A stretch of 64,000 nucleotides of DNA from a virus. The notes beneath the pieces were generated by a model. The model saw nothing but the letters and a program-made list of their open reading frames with translations, did not search any database and was not told the origin of the DNA. The number at the start of each line of letters is the position of its first letter. Positions within the stretch are counted from its first letter, which is position 1. Location of the stretch: the IMG/VR virus record IMGVR_UViG_3300034198_013268, positions 1-64,000 of that record. One strand, given 5' to 3'. The translations under genes and the position numbers were made by a program. Shown here piece by piece: positions 25,647-35,491 of this stretch.

Positions 25647-28600
25647 TTATTGCCAGTCCCTATTTCTAATGTGTGGGATTTGCTGACCGTCAGGCATTCT
25701 CCAGTTTCGCAGTGCATCACGGGCACTTCCAAGGTTCCATGTATGGTTTGATTGGGCGATGCCGCTTCTATTGAGTACTCTCACAACGTTACCATTTCCC
25801 TTTCCAGTATTTGGATTATTTGGATTTACTCCAATCAAGCTCTTCCACAGCTGACTTGGAATTATATCTCTTTTATCTAGACCGTCGCTGGATAATCCCT
25901 TAGGGGTAATGATTGCATCAACCCCCATCATTAGTGCCCAGTTTTCTGGAGCCAAATATGTCAGTGTATGAATTGCTCTATCCAGTTTTTTGTTATGTTC
26001 AATTGCGTCTTTGCCCGCTTGGCCTGGTTGCGAAATGTCTTGTCTTTGTGACGCAATCTGAACCACATAATTGAGTGTTTGCTCAATCCATGCGTTAAGT
26101 TTTTGTCTGTATTGAGCGTATTCCACTTGCTCAGCTGGCGATGCTCCAGAAGGGGGAAATAAGCCGGACATTATGGAGGAAGGAACTGACCATCCTCCGC
26201 TAGTTATTCCTTCTACTGTCATCGGTCCATCAGTGGTTGTAAGCCTGTCTATTTCACTTTGCAGACCGTTGGTATCTATCAAACCAGTTACTGGGTCAGG
26301 GGCAAATGAATTGGGTGCAATGTTAAAAACTCTTGTATCACCATGTCTACTATTTACGCCACCAGGAAAACCTGGAGCTCCAATTGCGTTGACAATAGAC
26401 CAAATTCCTTCATAAGTAGCGGAGTTTTGTCCAAATAATCCATCAAGAACTTCTGCTGACATTATGCTTTCTTGAGATATTAAACCAAGCGTCGTACCAT
26501 CAGTTCCATGCATTTGACTCCAGCTTACTGGTACGAGAGACCAGTATTCTCCGCGCCCGTGTTGTGACATTCCTTGACCAGGAATAAAACGCTCTCCATT
26601 AAGACTTTCTTGAGCCAGCTGTCCAGCAGTGTATTGAACACCTCTCGACCAACTATCGTTTACTCCTCGAGCTATGATTAGGTGAGTTGGGTTTCCATCG
26701 CTATCAACATTGGTAGCCATTTCTTCTAATTCTTTGTCTGAAAGAAGAACTGGTTTAGAGTTAAATCCACCCCATTCCCACATGCTTCCCATCATCATTG
26801 CGTCAGTGTCATGAAACTCTCTACCAACAAGGTCTGGATGTCCTGCTACCGAACGATTGCCGGCCTTGTACTCCTTATATGCTTCATCCATTAAAGCAAG
26901 CGCATCGACATGTTCGTCAGATATTTCGTCAATAATTACAGCACCCGTTGTCGGGTCTACTTCTGGAGCATTAGGAAACCCATCAGCACGATGCTGCTGG
27001 ACAAGTTCTGTTATTTCTTGTGGACTTCTATTGGGTTGGTTGCTTATTGGAAGTCCGCCATGAGGGTCAAGAACAAACGGGGCATCATCAAAAAACCCAA
27101 AGTCTTGCCGTGTGCTTGTTCCCGACGCTTGTCTGGCACGACGAGCAAGTATCTGCCTATTGAGTCTTTTTGCAACTGATTCTAGGTCTTGTCTCTCTGC
27201 TAAAGTAACCGCATCTCTTACGTCCGGGTCGTGGACAATGTGAGTATTTAACAAATTCTCCATCTGTTCCATCACGTTTCCGTTTGCCACATACCTCAGA
27301 AGAGCAACCCTATTGCCAGGCGACATCATGTACGTTGCAAGGTCTTGTTCCATTTTATTGGCAGTATAAGAATGAACACCCCTAATTGTTTCAAGGGTTA
27401 TCTTCCATTGTTTGTCGGCTTGTGCTCGAAGAGAGTTTAGTTTAGCTTGGTCAATAGGCCCAATCCAGCCTTGTAGGACACCTATTGCTTTAGTGTCGTT
27501 ATTTTGAAGTGCTTCGGCTACGGCGCGTGTTACGTCTTCTAGTTGAAGTGCGGCATTCATGCTTTTTATTGCATCAAGATGTAATTGTCCAAGCCCAGTT
27601 TGTCCGTTATCTACAAACATGTCGCCATCAGGAGTGTAGAATCTTCTATGCGGCATAAAAGGGTCCATGCCTAGTTCTCTTATGTCTTGAAGGGACAGGT
27701 TGTCATTAACGGTTGGACGTGATGACCCACTTGACGTATCAATGCGCGAAGGGTTTGCCTCATTAGTTGGGTCCATCGGGTAAGGACGGAAAAACCCATT
27801 ATCCATACGAGAATCACCGGCTGCTGCAATTACGTCAGCATAGTTACGGTCTACCGATAAACCAGCAAGCGTTCCGCCATTTGGGTCAGAGAAGTCAACT
27901 TTTACAAGTCGTGGAAATTCCTCATTTCTTCCTCCTTGAGCGGTTTTAGTTGCATCAACGGCTTCGTTAAATGTGGGGATTACATCAGTTATTTGTTTCA
28001 CCGCACGGGGGTCAGTCGTGATTTCTAACGCCGGGTTGTCTGCAGAAAGGTCTACACCTGCAGTAATGCGCACATACTGCTTGGGTCTTATGGCCGGGTT
28101 GACCGTGATTTGCAATTCCGGAAAATCTCTGTATCGCCCAGTGGAGGGGTCTACTTCTGGAATAATACTTCTGTCGTAAACGTCAAGAGCAGATGGTTCA
28201 AGACCTGATAGGTCCTCAACGTATAGTCCAGTATTGTTGTCAATGTAGCCGTTTGGCATATAACTAATATTTAACGCTTTGTTTCCTACGCCCGGGTCTA
28301 GCGATGGCCCTGTAATTACTCGCGTTGCTACTCCAGGTGCTTGTGGTTTAATGTCATTAGGACGTACCCATCCTGGTGTACGTACTGTTGCTACTGGTTG
28401 GTCATATATGCCAAGACTTTGCGCAAGACCACCAGAAGAAGACGGTGTGGGCTTATGAGGAGTAAAATTACGTTTTTTCTTTCTATCCACTCCGGTCGGT
28501 ATTCCAACATCATCTATGATTGAGTTTCTTAGTGATGGTTTTAAGTTGTTTACCAAAAAGAAATCGTTACTGTTTTCCCATTCGGATAAAACAAGTAGGT

Positions 28601-31600
28601 TATGCAAGCTTCCAGACCTAATTCCAGAAAGTCTTGGATTTGATTTTTTTAAGTCTTCAAGATAATCAAGAGCTGCATCTTCACTTATTGGGTCATTGGG
28701 TCCAATTTTGAGATGACTTCTCCACTCTGCTCTAAGTGAATCTAGGCTGGTATGGAGGTTTCTGTTTATTCCATCTACAACATGCGCGGGATAGGTCTTG
28801 CTTGGGTCAAGGAAATCACCAGTTGTTGTCTGTGGATACGTTAGTCCGCTTCTTGCCTTGGACCTTTGCACTCCACGCGATGCCATTCTTTGAGGCTGTC
28901 TAGAGGCTGGAGCTTTCTTTAGTCCGCGTTTTCTAAATTTTCCAGTGAGTCTTTCTGTAAATGTAGACTTTTTAGGCTCGTTTATTATCTTTTCCCGCGT
29001 TGACTCTCCAGCAATAAGCATCATTAGCCTGTCGCCTTTGTTGTCTACGCGTTCAACTACAGACAGAAGGTGCTGACCATCTTCTCCTATTATGTGGGAT
29101 GACCCACTTACGTTATCAATAACCATAACTAGGGGTTTATGGTCTTGCCTGTCGTCGTATACGTAAACTTTATCGTCCATTTCGCGGACAATTGCATGGC
29201 CAAGGTTTGATGGAGAACCAGGAACATCAGGTTTAGAAGGGTCGTTCAGGTCGCGTAGCGCACTGTTATATACCTCGCGCAAGTCATCCTGATGTTCGTT
29301 ATCAAAGTCCGTTAAGTAAGGAGTGAATCCTCCAATATTCCTTAAGGCATTATTAAGGTCAAGAATTCTTCCATAGTTATCTGGGTTATCCCGCCATTCA
29401 TTTTGGTCAACTATTCCAGGAGTTGGTACAAATCTTAATTGTTCCAGTATGTTGCTCGGGTAAAGTTTCCATATATCGCGAGGGGATGTTGCTTCTTCCG
29501 CTCTTGAACTAATCATTGGCAACTCGGACAACGATTGAGGAATTGTTATTTTCATTCCCTCTGGAACGCCCTCGTTTCTAATGTCATAACCAACACGGGC
29601 TATTCTTTTAGCCAATCTTATTCTTAAGTTGTCTGTGGGCTTTGGCATTCTTCCTTGTTCAAGGCGTTTTGCTGCAGCAGATTCACGTGCCCATTGGCGA
29701 CCTTCGCCGCTCATCCAGCGAGAAATTATCCCTGGAACTTCTGGTTGGTCACCTCTAATATCACGTCTTATCGGACGCGTATTTTTTCTTTTTGATTTAT
29801 TACTCCACCAGTTCCCGTTGCCGGTATTGATGAATTCATCAAGGTATTCTCTGCCCTTAGGAGAGACAAACTGTCCATCAGTATGACGGCCCAAACTCAT
29901 TTGCCCGGTTATGCCAGTAGAAGTTTTACCGGTAACAACGTTATGTTCTATGTCTTTTCCGCCGGAGTACGGAGCTTGGCCGTTCATCTCCATGGCCAAC
30001 ATGTCTCCGTCACTATCTAAGACCATTGCAAGATGAGAGGCCACACCAGTACTGTATGGGGACGTTACTGGTTCAAGCAAATCATCACGACCGACCAAGG
30101 GTCCCACCATTCGGTCGTCTAATGCCGTGACCGTTGTCGAGTTGTAACGCTTAGGGTCTACCCAGTATTGCGCCATATCAATTGAAACAACATGTTTTTT
30201 GCCGTCTGTGCCAGTCACTATGCGCAGAGACATTTCTTCACGTAAGATTCTTTGTTCTTCAGTTTTACCGTCAGACAGCGTGACTACCCTGTAGTTGCTT
30301 AGTTCTATGCTTGTATCCGCAGGAGAAGGTAGGTCACCCGACGGAAAATGTCTATACAAACTGACGTAAGCCCCCCTATCAGGTGCGGTTGGGTTTCCGG
30401 AAAGACCATACCCCTCTATCCCGTTAGCCAATCCTCGTTCGGCAGACACCACGACGTCTTCACCGGGGTCAAACCCGGAATCCAGTATTATCTGGTCGAC
30501 TAGACCTTTAAACATCTCCCACTCTGGAGTTGGTTCTCCTATTTTTGAAGGGGAATAAAATCTTACGTTAGCGGATATGTTTTGCTCTATATTGGAAATA
30601 GCATCAGACTCATCAACATTAATGTTTTTGAAAAAATCGTGAAGGTTTGCAATTTCGCCAGCAACTTTATTTTCTTTTTTTGATTTTTTATCAACGCGGC
30701 GTCTGCTTCTTCTTGTTTCGCCATCAGCAAGAGGGTCAAGAGAAAGGATGCGCCCTGCCCAGCCCTTTCTTTTTTGTTTGACCGTATTGCTTAACGGGTC
30801 AAATGTCAAAATAGTCTTTGCAATATTTCTACGTCTTGACGGTTTTAGTGAGCCCCCATTGAACGCGTCGTCAATGAGGACGTCCTCGAATGCGTAGTCA
30901 ACCCAAGCATCTGCAAACTCTTTATTATCTCCGCTTACACGACGTATGAATTTTTCTGCTTTTCTACGATTTTTAAGAGTGTCGTCTGCGTGGTCGTATT
31001 TGCCATTAACTTCCAGGCCAAGAGCATGTAATTCTTCCCAATCGGATGGGTAAAACCGAACACCCGTATCCATGTCGGCCCAGTCCCCTGTGCCGTTGAG
31101 AATATCTTGCCAAGTATATGAGCGAGTCGCGGCACTAAGTCCTGCAAGCATTTCTTCTTGAGTAAGAAACTTAAATTTTTCTTGTTCTCCAGATGGTGTA
31201 CCGTTGTGTTTTTTGGGCGACCCAAACCAAGGGTTGAGCGTCATTGCTCCGGTTTCGTACAGTTGTCCGGCCATAGGATTAAAGTAGATGGGAAGGTTTT
31301 CGTCCCACACGCCACCCTTATCACGAAGCTCTTGAGAAATTGTAATTTCTGGTTTTACTTTGCGTGCTCTTCTGCCGCCTTCGGACATGTCAATAAAACC
31401 ACGCTGTGCAATATCTTGCCCAACGCGCGACATGCGTAATCCTGCTGCCGTTCTTGCCCGTGCAACCATTGGGGCATTTGGATTAAGTGCGCTATACGTA
31501 TTTCTAAAAGAAGGATTTAATTGGCGGTCGGTCGCTTTTCTTACTCTTCTTTCAGAACGTTTTGTAAATTTTTCAACTCTCCCGGCCCGCACATTGTCAG

Positions 31601-32333
31601 CGGTTCTTTCGGTAAGTCTTCCAGCACGATACAGCGCTCCACGAGGCTCAATGCCTGCGTTGAGTTCGTTCTGACTTCTATCATCTATGGATTGAAGGAA
31701 TTGACCAAGTCGACGAACCGCACCCATAGAGCAGCCGAGACCGAGCCTGTTAGTAAACTGTCCACCATTTAACGTATCTTCAGGGCACCGCCAACCCTGC
31801 AGGTCAGTGTCCCATATTGCCCGCATTCCTTTGACTTGAAGCGTAAGGCTAGATAGTTGCTGCTCGAGCTTAAAGGCTTTTGCCTTGTAAGTTACAGCAT
31901 GCTGCTTATAAGCCACATCCATTGATGCAATCAAAACATCCGTTACTGGAAATGAATAAACTGGTTCAAAGTCTTCAACATCGTCTGGCTCCCCATAGAC
32001 GTCTTCTGGCGTATCAGATTTTGTTTCCACAATCTGCAGGAATGATTTTTTTTCAAATTCTTCACTTAGTCTCAGGGCCTCCTCTGGGGAAACAAGCTGA
32101 GACAATTCACCCAAATCTACAGCATTTGCTTTTTTGGGTGATTCGACAAATAGGCTTATATCAAGAGAATTAAAAAGTTCTTCATTTGTGAACTTGGAAG
32201 AGTTAGCCCATGTAGCCCATCGCTCGCCCTGTCCATGTGCGCCAAAAGCACGCATATCACCATTGGGGCTTGTTACTAAAAGAGCAAAGGGCTTACCGTC
32301 TATTTTGTCTTTTACGACTGAAATAGTTTTCAT
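25647..32333 (-). CDS. Giant protein of 2228 residues with C-terminal ADP-ribosyltransferase-like domain
   Basis: ATG overlaps the stop of the 687-residue gene. Residues 1-60 are a beta-rich head (FALLVTSPNGDMRAF). Residues about 178-201 have WRCPEDTLNGGQFTN...GCSMG, a Cys motif shared with two neighbours. A basic segment (260-310) precedes a long region of unknown folds. One junction motif (GITGQMSLG) lies near 806. The C-terminal part, about 1850-2050, looks like an ADP-ribosyltransferase: GFNSKPVLLSDKELEEM, the ART Arg in IIARGVND near 1888, and HGRGEYWSLVPVSW near 1925. The final catalytic Glu is not assigned. ART domains are common phage effectors; activity here is not demonstrated. Confidence 0.8.
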   Translation of the reverse strand: MKTISVVKDKIDGKPFALLVTSPNGDMRAFGAHGQGERWATWANSSKFTNEELFNSLDISLFVESPKKANAVDLGELSQLVSPEEALRLSEEFEKKSFLQIVETKSDTPEDVYGEPDDVEDFEPVYSFPVTDVLIASMDVAYKQHAVTYKAKAFKLEQQLSSLTLQVKGMRAIWDTDLQGWRCPEDTLNGGQFTNRLGLGCSMGAVRRLGQFLQSIDDRSQNELNAGIEPRGALYRAGRLTERTADNVRAGRVEKFTKRSERRVRKATDRQLNPSFRNTYSALNPNAPMVARARTAAGLRMSRVGQDIAQRGFIDMSEGGRRARKVKPEITISQELRDKGGVWDENLPIYFNPMAGQLYETGAMTLNPWFGSPKKHNGTPSGEQEKFKFLTQEEMLAGLSAATRSYTWQDILNGTGDWADMDTGVRFYPSDWEELHALGLEVNGKYDHADDTLKNRRKAEKFIRRVSGDNKEFADAWVDYAFEDVLIDDAFNGGSLKPSRRRNIAKTILTFDPLSNTVKQKRKGWAGRILSLDPLADGETRRSRRRVDKKSKKENKVAGEIANLHDFFKNINVDESDAISNIEQNISANVRFYSPSKIGEPTPEWEMFKGLVDQIILDSGFDPGEDVVVSAERGLANGIEGYGLSGNPTAPDRGAYVSLYRHFPSGDLPSPADTSIELSNYRVVTLSDGKTEEQRILREEMSLRIVTGTDGKKHVVSIDMAQYWVDPKRYNSTTVTALDDRMVGPLVGRDDLLEPVTSPYSTGVASHLAMVLDSDGDMLAMEMNGQAPYSGGKDIEHNVVTGKTSTGITGQMSLGRHTDGQFVSPKGREYLDEFINTGNGNWWSNKSKRKNTRPIRRDIRGDQPEVPGIISRWMSGEGRQWARESAAAKRLEQGRMPKPTDNLRIRLAKRIARVGYDIRNEGVPEGMKITIPQSLSELPMISSRAEEATSPRDIWKLYPSNILEQLRFVPTPGIVDQNEWRDNPDNYGRILDLNNALRNIGGFTPYLTDFDNEHQDDLREVYNSALRDLNDPSKPDVPGSPSNLGHAIVREMDDKVYVYDDRQDHKPLVMVIDNVSGSSHIIGEDGQHLLSVVERVDNKGDRLMMLIAGESTREKIINEPKKSTFTERLTGKFRKRGLKKAPASRQPQRMASRGVQRSKARSGLTYPQTTTGDFLDPSKTYPAHVVDGINRNLHTSLDSLRAEWRSHLKIGPNDPISEDAALDYLEDLKKSNPRLSGIRSGSLHNLLVLSEWENSNDFFLVNNLKPSLRNSIIDDVGIPTGVDRKKKRNFTPHKPTPSSSGGLAQSLGIYDQPVATVRTPGWVRPNDIKPQAPGVATRVITGPSLDPGVGNKALNISYMPNGYIDNNTGLYVEDLSGLEPSALDVYDRSIIPEVDPSTGRYRDFPELQITVNPAIRPKQYVRITAGVDLSADNPALEITTDPRAVKQITDVIPTFNEAVDATKTAQGGRNEEFPRLVKVDFSDPNGGTLAGLSVDRNYADVIAAAGDSRMDNGFFRPYPMDPTNEANPSRIDTSSGSSRPTVNDNLSLQDIRELGMDPFMPHRRFYTPDGDMFVDNGQTGLGQLHLDAIKSMNAALQLEDVTRAVAEALQNNDTKAIGVLQGWIGPIDQAKLNSLRAQADKQWKITLETIRGVHSYTANKMEQDLATYMMSPGNRVALLRYVANGNVMEQMENLLNTHIVHDPDVRDAVTLAERQDLESVAKRLNRQILARRARQASGTSTRQDFGFFDDAPFVLDPHGGLPISNQPNRSPQEITELVQQHRADGFPNAPEVDPTTGAVIIDEISDEHVDALALMDEAYKEYKAGNRSVAGHPDLVGREFHDTDAMMMGSMWEWGGFNSKPVLLSDKELEEMATNVDSDGNPTHLIIARGVNDSWSRGVQYTAGQLAQESLNGERFIPGQGMSQHGRGEYWSLVPVSWSQMHGTDGTTLGLISQESIMSAEVLDGLFGQNSATYEGIWSIVNAIGAPGFPGGVNSRHGDTRVFNIAPNSFAPDPVTGLIDTNGLQSEIDRLTTTDGPMTVEGITSGGWSVPSSIMSGLFPPSGASPAEQVEYAQYRQKLNAWIEQTLNYVVQIASQRQDISQPGQAGKDAIEHNKKLDRAIHTLTYLAPENWALMMGVDAIITPKGLSSDGLDKRDIIPSQLWKSLIGVNPNNPNTGKGNGNVVRVLNRSGIAQSNHTWNLGSARDALRNWRMPDGQQIPHIRNRDWQ

Positions 32334-34393
32334 TTACCCAATCCTAGTATCTTTAAGAACGTAGCGCGAGAAGACGAAAGCATATCGAGTCTATTTTTAA
32401 ACATGCTTCCAACTATCTGTAGGTGAACCTTGTCAGAACCGCTCAGCGCGCCATCTATGACTAGTCTTTGACGCATTTCTTCAAAGTCAAATTCTTTAGC
32501 CCTGCTGATTAACTTGTCAAACATTAGTACAGCTTGTTTTCTTTGCTCGAGTTTTAACTTTTCAAAATGCTGTCTATACATATTTCTGAGGTCATCCTCA
32601 AAAAAATCTTGCATTTCTCTTCTGATTCTAGCCCTGTTAGACGATGCCGTTCCTTCTGCAAGTCCAGCCATAGGATTTATGGAAGCAATGGCGTGCATCT
32701 TGCCACGTACGTTTACGGGCGCAATAGTTGAAGGGTTTCTTTTGTATGTGTCAAGAAGCCAGTCTGACATTGCTATTCCAAGAACTTCTCCAGCTGGTAT
32801 CTGTGTGGCGTCAATAATTCTATTCTGAGAACCTGACTGAATTGCGTCTTGAGCTTCAGAAATCAAGTAAGAACGACGAGCTCCAGTTCCTGTAACTCTA
32901 ACTTTTGGAGCTATTAAACCCATATATCTTTGCAGCTCTGAAGAAACGGATGCGCCTATGTGGTCATATTGATGTGTTGGGGCTATTTCAAATATTGTTT
33001 GACCATCAGCTCTTTCATGAAGAGTGACGCCGTTTTTAATTTTTCCTGTTTTGTACAGCTTGCTGCGCTTTAAAGCTTCGGCTCTTATTCCGGGAGCAAC
33101 AAACTCTATAGACCCATTATTGTTCAAGTGCCTTACGGCACCGGACAAATCATCTATTTTTTCTACTGGTGTAGGGGTATTGGATGATTCTGCACGTCCT
33201 TCTACGTGACGATTTTTAGGGTTTTTAAGGTAAAAAGATTCGTAGTGCCAACGGCGTATGCGTGTTTTTGTATTGCTGCCTGGAAGCTTTACTTCAATTA
33301 CCTCATTAGGGTCATCAATGTTAGGGAAGTTTTCGGAGTACCTAATGGCATCTTCCATCTCCGAGGCTACGTATCTAAGACGTGCAGCGGGGTCTCTGCT
33401 GTTGTTTATTTCAGCAGCAACATTTACCGTCTTGCCAAGCTTGCGTCTTTCACCAACGGTAAGCGGTCTAGCTTTTTCTATATTTAGTGTTCCGCCGCCT
33501 TTAAGTACGTAGCTTATTTTATTAATACCAGTATTGGACAAGAGACCGAGTTCTTCAACGCCTATATTTTTTGCATCAAATGCTGTCGTTACGTACGTAG
33601 CCCCCTCCATGTCCCTGTTGTCAGGGATTGTTCTCAGAACGCCAGCCGAAACTACTGGTTCCAAAACAAAACCATCTCGTCTAATCATTCTTGTGGTCGG
33701 AACGTCTATCCCAGACATAGCTTCAAGAATTGTTTTAGTAGCAGAAAGATTTGCATTTCTATTAAATGCTGAAACTTTTGGAATTTGCGGCGCTCTTGAT
33801 TGAATAACTTCACCCGATATATTGAGCGGTTTTACAAGTTCTCCACCTGGTGTTCCATTGCCGCCTCTACCGCCCGCGTTACGCAGGGCATTTCCTATTG
33901 CCTGCCCAATTATGTGAGGGAAATCAAAAAGCTGTTTTCCACAAGTTGAATAAGTTGCGTCAGTAAATCTTCCGCCAAATTGAAAGCCTTCTGGGCATCT
34001 AAAACCACGAGTGGGTTTGCCTGAAAAAAAATGCGGAGTTGGGTGCCTTGGTATTCCGTTGGGTGTTACGGCCTGCCATCCAACGGAACGCGCGGGGTTT
34101 CTTGCTACCGAGGCGTTTCCAGGGGTTATTATACTTCCAGCGGACTGAAGACCTTGCAATATTCCGCTATCAGAAGTAATTGTTCCAACTTTTACGTCGT
34201 AGTTTCTTGTTCCACCATTTCTCTGCATTGCGCATTTAAAAGCTACGGCGTTTGCGCTGTTGTCAAGAGCACGCATAGGAGCATAGAAAGCATTTGGATG
34301 CTGTATTGCAAGCGTCGGCGAAAAGAACCTAGTTCTATAAAATGAAATTTCTGATTTTTGCTCGCAGCAATTAGAAAGAGATACTGTCTTCAT
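32330..34393 (-). CDS. 687-residue head-operon protein with RCPEG motif, possible kinase-like fold
   Basis: It starts 23 bases inside the end of the previous gene. Residues about 133-153 carry FRCPEGFQFGGRFTD...C, the Cys motif shared with the 1731- and 2228-residue proteins. Later parts have FEIAPTHQYDHIGASVSSEL, RRSYLISEAQDA and EVLGIAMSDWLLDTYKRNP. The last resembles the catalytic loop region of HipA or PI3K-like kinases, but a full set of kinase residues is not visible. One imperfect junction motif (NVRGKMHA) is present. The C terminus is a long charged helix. Probably a virion or assembly protein; a kinase role is a guess. Confidence 0.65.
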   Translation of the reverse strand: MKTVSLSNCCEQKSEISFYRTRFFSPTLAIQHPNAFYAPMRALDNSANAVAFKCAMQRNGGTRNYDVKVGTITSDSGILQGLQSAGSIITPGNASVARNPARSVGWQAVTPNGIPRHPTPHFFSGKPTRGFRCPEGFQFGGRFTDATYSTCGKQLFDFPHIIGQAIGNALRNAGGRGGNGTPGGELVKPLNISGEVIQSRAPQIPKVSAFNRNANLSATKTILEAMSGIDVPTTRMIRRDGFVLEPVVSAGVLRTIPDNRDMEGATYVTTAFDAKNIGVEELGLLSNTGINKISYVLKGGGTLNIEKARPLTVGERRKLGKTVNVAAEINNSRDPAARLRYVASEMEDAIRYSENFPNIDDPNEVIEVKLPGSNTKTRIRRWHYESFYLKNPKNRHVEGRAESSNTPTPVEKIDDLSGAVRHLNNNGSIEFVAPGIRAEALKRSKLYKTGKIKNGVTLHERADGQTIFEIAPTHQYDHIGASVSSELQRYMGLIAPKVRVTGTGARRSYLISEAQDAIQSGSQNRIIDATQIPAGEVLGIAMSDWLLDTYKRNPSTIAPVNVRGKMHAIASINPMAGLAEGTASSNRARIRREMQDFFEDDLRNMYRQHFEKLKLEQRKQAVLMFDKLISRAKEFDFEEMRQRLVIDGALSGSDKVHLQIVGSMFKNRLDMLSSSRATFLKILGLGK

Positions 34394-35069
34394 CCAATGG
34401 TACCATTCTTGTTTTTTCTACTTCGTATCCATGTTCATGTTCCCAGTTGTCATCATCACAGATGTTTTTGACAAATGCTGGTTCCATAGCTATAAAATCT
34501 GAAAGCACCGTATATGCATGTTCCCAGTCTGCTTCTGTCACAACAGGGCTAAAAGTTTCATCAGGAGACTCAATGCCCATAAAAGCTAATGACTTTTTTC
34601 CTTCTCTAGATGTAAGTTTTCTGAGTCTATTATCAAAATCTTTATCCGACCAAAGACTACCATGTATGCCTTTTTTTAGTTTCTTACGGCAGTTCTTCAT
34701 ACCTGGATGATGACATCCTTCATTAGGCCACAACCCGGTGGTTTCATGGTGCAACCAAGCACAAATATTATTCAACGGGTAAAGCTCAGGATGGTCAGCC
34801 AAAATTACGCGACACCTACGGAAGCCGCCTTCCTTGCGCATGATTGGACGCCAATAACGGAGAAGGCGCTCAAGGTTGCCACGGCGAGGACCATAGCCAT
34901 GCAATACGTCTCCGGAGACCCGTTCCTGAGGAAGAGTATCTGGTACAGCGTTGCTTCCAGTGGGGATTCTGTCACCCATTGCGTTCATTAGGTTCTGGAC
35001 TCTATCTCCGGCTTTTTCCTCATTAGTAATAACTATTTTTGAGTTCATCAGAGTATTGATGATGTCCAT
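34371..35069 (-). CDS. Conserved actinophage protein (RGNLERLLRYWRPI type)
   Basis: The product is 232 residues. The centre has GPRRGNLERLLRYWRPIM, KEGGFRRCRVILADHPEL and CAWLHHETTGLWPNEGCHH, a pattern I recall from conserved proteins near the head genes of actinophages. Several His and Cys residues (CAWLHH, GCHHPGMKNC) could bind zinc. Function unknown. A possible internal promoter lies upstream of it at 35114-35140. Confidence 0.65.
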   Translation of the reverse strand: MDIINTLMNSKIVITNEEKAGDRVQNLMNAMGDRIPTGSNAVPDTLPQERVSGDVLHGYGPRRGNLERLLRYWRPIMRKEGGFRRCRVILADHPELYPLNNICAWLHHETTGLWPNEGCHHPGMKNCRKKLKKGIHGSLWSDKDFDNRLRKLTSREGKKSLAFMGIESPDETFSPVVTEADWEHAYTVLSDFIAMEPAFVKNICDDDNWEHEHGYEVEKTRMVPLDEDSISF

Positions 35070-35106
35070 AAAATTGGCCTTTGCTGGATTGTTTCTTTTA
35101 TTAATT

Positions 35107-35140
35107 GTACGCGCTTATATGTGCGTACTGTAAGTGTCAA
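35107..35140 (-). promoter_or_regulatory. Possible internal promoter with dyad
   Basis: On the minus strand a perfect -35 TTGACA (35140-35135) is followed by TATAAG after only 15 bases (35119-35114), which is short. A 6-bp inverted repeat, GTACGC (35107-35112) and GCGTAC (35123-35128), overlaps the -10. It lies in one of the few true gaps within the head operon. Confidence 0.4.
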
Positions 35141-35143
35141 TAG

Positions 35144-35491
35144 TTAAATTGAGGAATTGCGGAATATGTCTTTCACCCCAAGGTGTAGTCCATTTATAGC
35201 AACGTGTACCTTTTCATTATAGGGGTTGTACTCTTCCTCAGGCATACCATCGAGTCCTGTACCAAAGTATTTATCTCTCCACTTTTGGTCATCCCAGCGT
35301 TCCGACCATAACTCCTGCTGAGTGGTTGTAACTTCTAGTTTTTCAAGGTCCGACCTGTTGTGGGCAAAATCCCAGAAAGGAACTACGGTTTCTTTTGAAC
35401 CTATTTTTACTACTCCATTGTAGTCAATGGCTCCTGGAACAAAATAGAGGGTTGAGCCATCTCCAAATTTGCCAACAAGTACTTTTTTCAT
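35144..35491 (-). CDS. Hypothetical protein following the 1731-residue gene
   Basis: The product is 115 residues; ATG overlaps the upstream stop by four bases. It begins MKKVLVGKFGDGSTLYFVPG, is beta-rich first and then acidic and Trp-rich. No domain is recognised. Tight coupling suggests it works with the 1731-residue protein. Confidence 0.6.
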   Translation of the reverse strand: MKKVLVGKFGDGSTLYFVPGAIDYNGVVKIGSKETVVPFWDFAHNRSDLEKLEVTTTQQELWSERWDDQKWRDKYFGTGLDGMPEEEYNPYNEKVHVAINGLHLGVKDIFRNSSI

